Notes under the pieces: model-generated
Told to the model about the DNA's origin: nothing
Databases searched by the model: none
The model's input: only the letters and a program-made list of their open reading frames with translations
Shown: positions 5,596 through 6,564 of the stretch, piece after piece
How the letters are laid out: each line of letters starts with the position of its first letter
Numbering within the stretch: position 1 is the stretch's first letter
Made by a program: the position numbers and the translations under genes
Source: Actinomycetota bacterium
Lineage (GTDB): Bacteria; Actinomycetota; Acidimicrobiia; IMCC26256; JACDBD01
Length of the DNA: 6,564 bases
Direction: 5' to 3'
Assembly (NCBI GenBank): GCA_013695115.1
Contig: JACDBD010000225.1
Location: 1-6,564 of the forward strand

Positions 5596-6561
5596 ATGCG
5601 TCGCATCGTCGTCCTCGCCTTCCCGGGAGTGCAGTCGCTCGACGTCGCCGGTCCGGTGGAGGTCTTCGCCGCCGCCGGTGACTACGACGTCGAGGTGGTC
5701 GCCCCCGCCGCCGGGCGGGTGGCGGCCCACAGCGGCCTCCAGCTGTTCGTGGAACGCGCCCTGGCCGACGTCGAGGGCCCGCTCGACACGCTGCTGATCG
5801 CGGGCGGCGAGGGCACCCGCGCGGTGATGGACGACGCCGACCTGCTCGCCACCGTGCGCGGGTTGGCCCCCGCGAGCCGCCGGCTGGCGTCGGTCTGCAG
5901 CGGCGCGTTCGTGCTCGCCGAGGCGGGGCTCCTCGAGGGTCGGCGCGCGACCACTCATTGGGGTTCCTGCGACCTGCTGGCCCGCATGTACCCGGCCGTG
6001 ACGGTGGAGCCCGACTCGATCTTCGTGCGCGACGGCGACCTGTGGACCTCGGCCGGCGTCACCGCCGGCATCGACCTCGCGCTCGCCATGGTCGAGGACG
6101 ACCTCGGGCGCGACGTCGCCCTCGAGGTCGCCCGGCGGCTGGTGGTGTTCCTCAAGCGCCCGGGCGGTCAGTCGCAGTTCAGCGCCCAGCTCGCCGGGCA
6201 GTTCGCCGATCGGGAGCCGCTGCGAGAGCTGCAGGGCTGGATCGCCGACCACGTCGCCGACGACCTGAGGATCGAGCGGCTTGCCGGCGAGGTCGCGATG
6301 AGCGAGCGCAACTTCTCGCGCGCCTTCCATCGCGAGGTCGGCATGACCCCGGCGCGGTTCGTCGAGCGCACGCGGGTGGACGCCGCCCGCCGCCAGCTCG
6401 AGGAGTCGACGGGCTCCATCGACGAAGTCGCCGCCCGCTGCGGCTTCGGGACCGCCGAGACGATGCGCCGGACGTTCCTGCGGGTGCTCCAGGTGGCACC
6501 CAGCGACTACCGCAACCGATTCCGCATGCCGTCCCACGAACTACAGGAGGAGAGCGCCTGA
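5596..6561 (+). CDS. GlxA-family transcriptional regulator (DJ-1/PfpI domain plus AraC HTH)
   Basis: 321 residues, normal for the family. Residues 1-165 or so form a DJ-1/PfpI glutaminase-like fold: RRIVVLAFPGVQSLDVAGP (2-20), IAGGEG (68-73), and the nucleophile-elbow sequence SVCSGAFVLAEAGLLEG (99-115) with C101 kept. TTHW (119-122) and SAGVTAGID (152-160) follow. The linker RPGGQSQF (188-195) is a hallmark of this group. The AraC-type DNA-binding domain covers about 212-308, with helices around IERLAGEVAMSERNFSRAFH (226-245) and IDEVAARCGFGTAETMRRTF (275-294). The DJ-1 part probably senses a small molecule; the target is unknown. ATG 5596 was chosen because the first strand starts at once, as in relatives; in-frame ATGs at 5584 and 5554 are possible, none with a clear Shine-Dalgarno. 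It is divergent from the TetR gene and overlaps the next gene start. Confidence 0.93.
   Translation: MRRIVVLAFPGVQSLDVAGPVEVFAAAGDYDVEVVAPAAGRVAAHSGLQLFVERALADVEGPLDTLLIAGGEGTRAVMDDADLLATVRGLAPASRRLASVCSGAFVLAEAGLLEGRRATTHWGSCDLLARMYPAVTVEPDSIFVRDGDLWTSAGVTAGIDLALAMVEDDLGRDVALEVARRLVVFLKRPGGQSQFSAQLAGQFADREPLRELQGWIADHVADDLRIERLAGEVAMSERNFSRAFHREVGMTPARFVERTRVDAARRQLEESTGSIDEVAARCGFGTAETMRRTFLRVLQVAPSDYRNRFRMPSHELQEESA
6545..6550 (+). promoter_or_regulatory. Shine-Dalgarno for the gene starting at 6561
   Basis: AGGAGG, a full match to the anti-Shine-Dalgarno core, lies inside the last codons of the GlxA gene, 10 bases before ATG 6561. It is the strongest ribosome binding site in the window and marks a real start at the very end. 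Confidence 0.7.
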
Positions 6562-6564
6562 TGC
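6561..6564 (+). CDS. Start of an unidentified gene coupled to the GlxA regulator (cut by window edge)
   Basis: ATG at 6561-6563 shares its A with the TGA stop of the GlxA gene (TGATG) and follows a strong AGGAGG. This arrangement is classic translational coupling, so the next gene should be in the same operon and probably functionally linked to the regulator. Only the start codon is visible. DJ-1/PfpI genes or small enzymes often follow GlxA regulators, but identity cannot be told here. Confidence 0.5.

Overview
High-GC DNA with strong G/C preference at third codon positions and several long antisense shadow frames. It reads as chromosomal sequence from an actinobacterium-like bacterium. The adjacency of RNase J and an FtsK-type translocase is a familiar actinobacterial arrangement (M. 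tuberculosis has rnj, an SDR gene and ftsK close together, from memory). Gene style and protein flavour would suit Acidimicrobiia, but that placement is inference.

Layout, left to right. (1) 1-505, minus: the first 168 codons of an FtsK/SpoIIIE DNA translocase (membrane domain only). (2) About 520-1144: a disturbed segment. On the minus strand lies the C-terminal part of a GT39-like membrane glycosyltransferase, broken by two single-base shifts. On the plus strand lies a short hydrophobic coding stretch that ends convergently against the next gene. (3) 1126-1899, minus: a short-chain dehydrogenase/reductase. (4) 1907-3598, minus: a complete ribonuclease J, 7 bp upstream of the SDR and probably cotranscribed with it. 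(5) 3697-4827, minus: a ferritin-like diiron-carboxylate protein with both E...ExxH motif sets intact. (6) 4833-5468, minus: a TetR-type repressor whose stop lies 5 bp before the diiron gene. (7) 5596-6561, plus: a GlxA-type regulator (DJ-1/PfpI domain plus AraC HTH), divergent from the TetR gene. Its stop overlaps the start of a further gene cut by the window edge, which is preceded by a strong Shine-Dalgarno sequence.

Two functional groups are visible. RNase J, the SDR and FtsK form a housekeeping-like minus-strand block, interrupted between SDR and ftsK by gene debris. The TetR-diiron pair looks like a small self-regulated oxidative-enzyme module. A 27-bp interval with perfect 7-bp inverted arms lies directly in front of the TetR start and is a good operator candidate. 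No RNA gene, CRISPR array, insertion sequence or phage gene was seen. I found no clear evidence of a wholly new system. The least explained items are the diiron enzyme, the plus-strand membrane fragment and the frameshifted glycosyltransferase remnant that reads in frame into ftsK.
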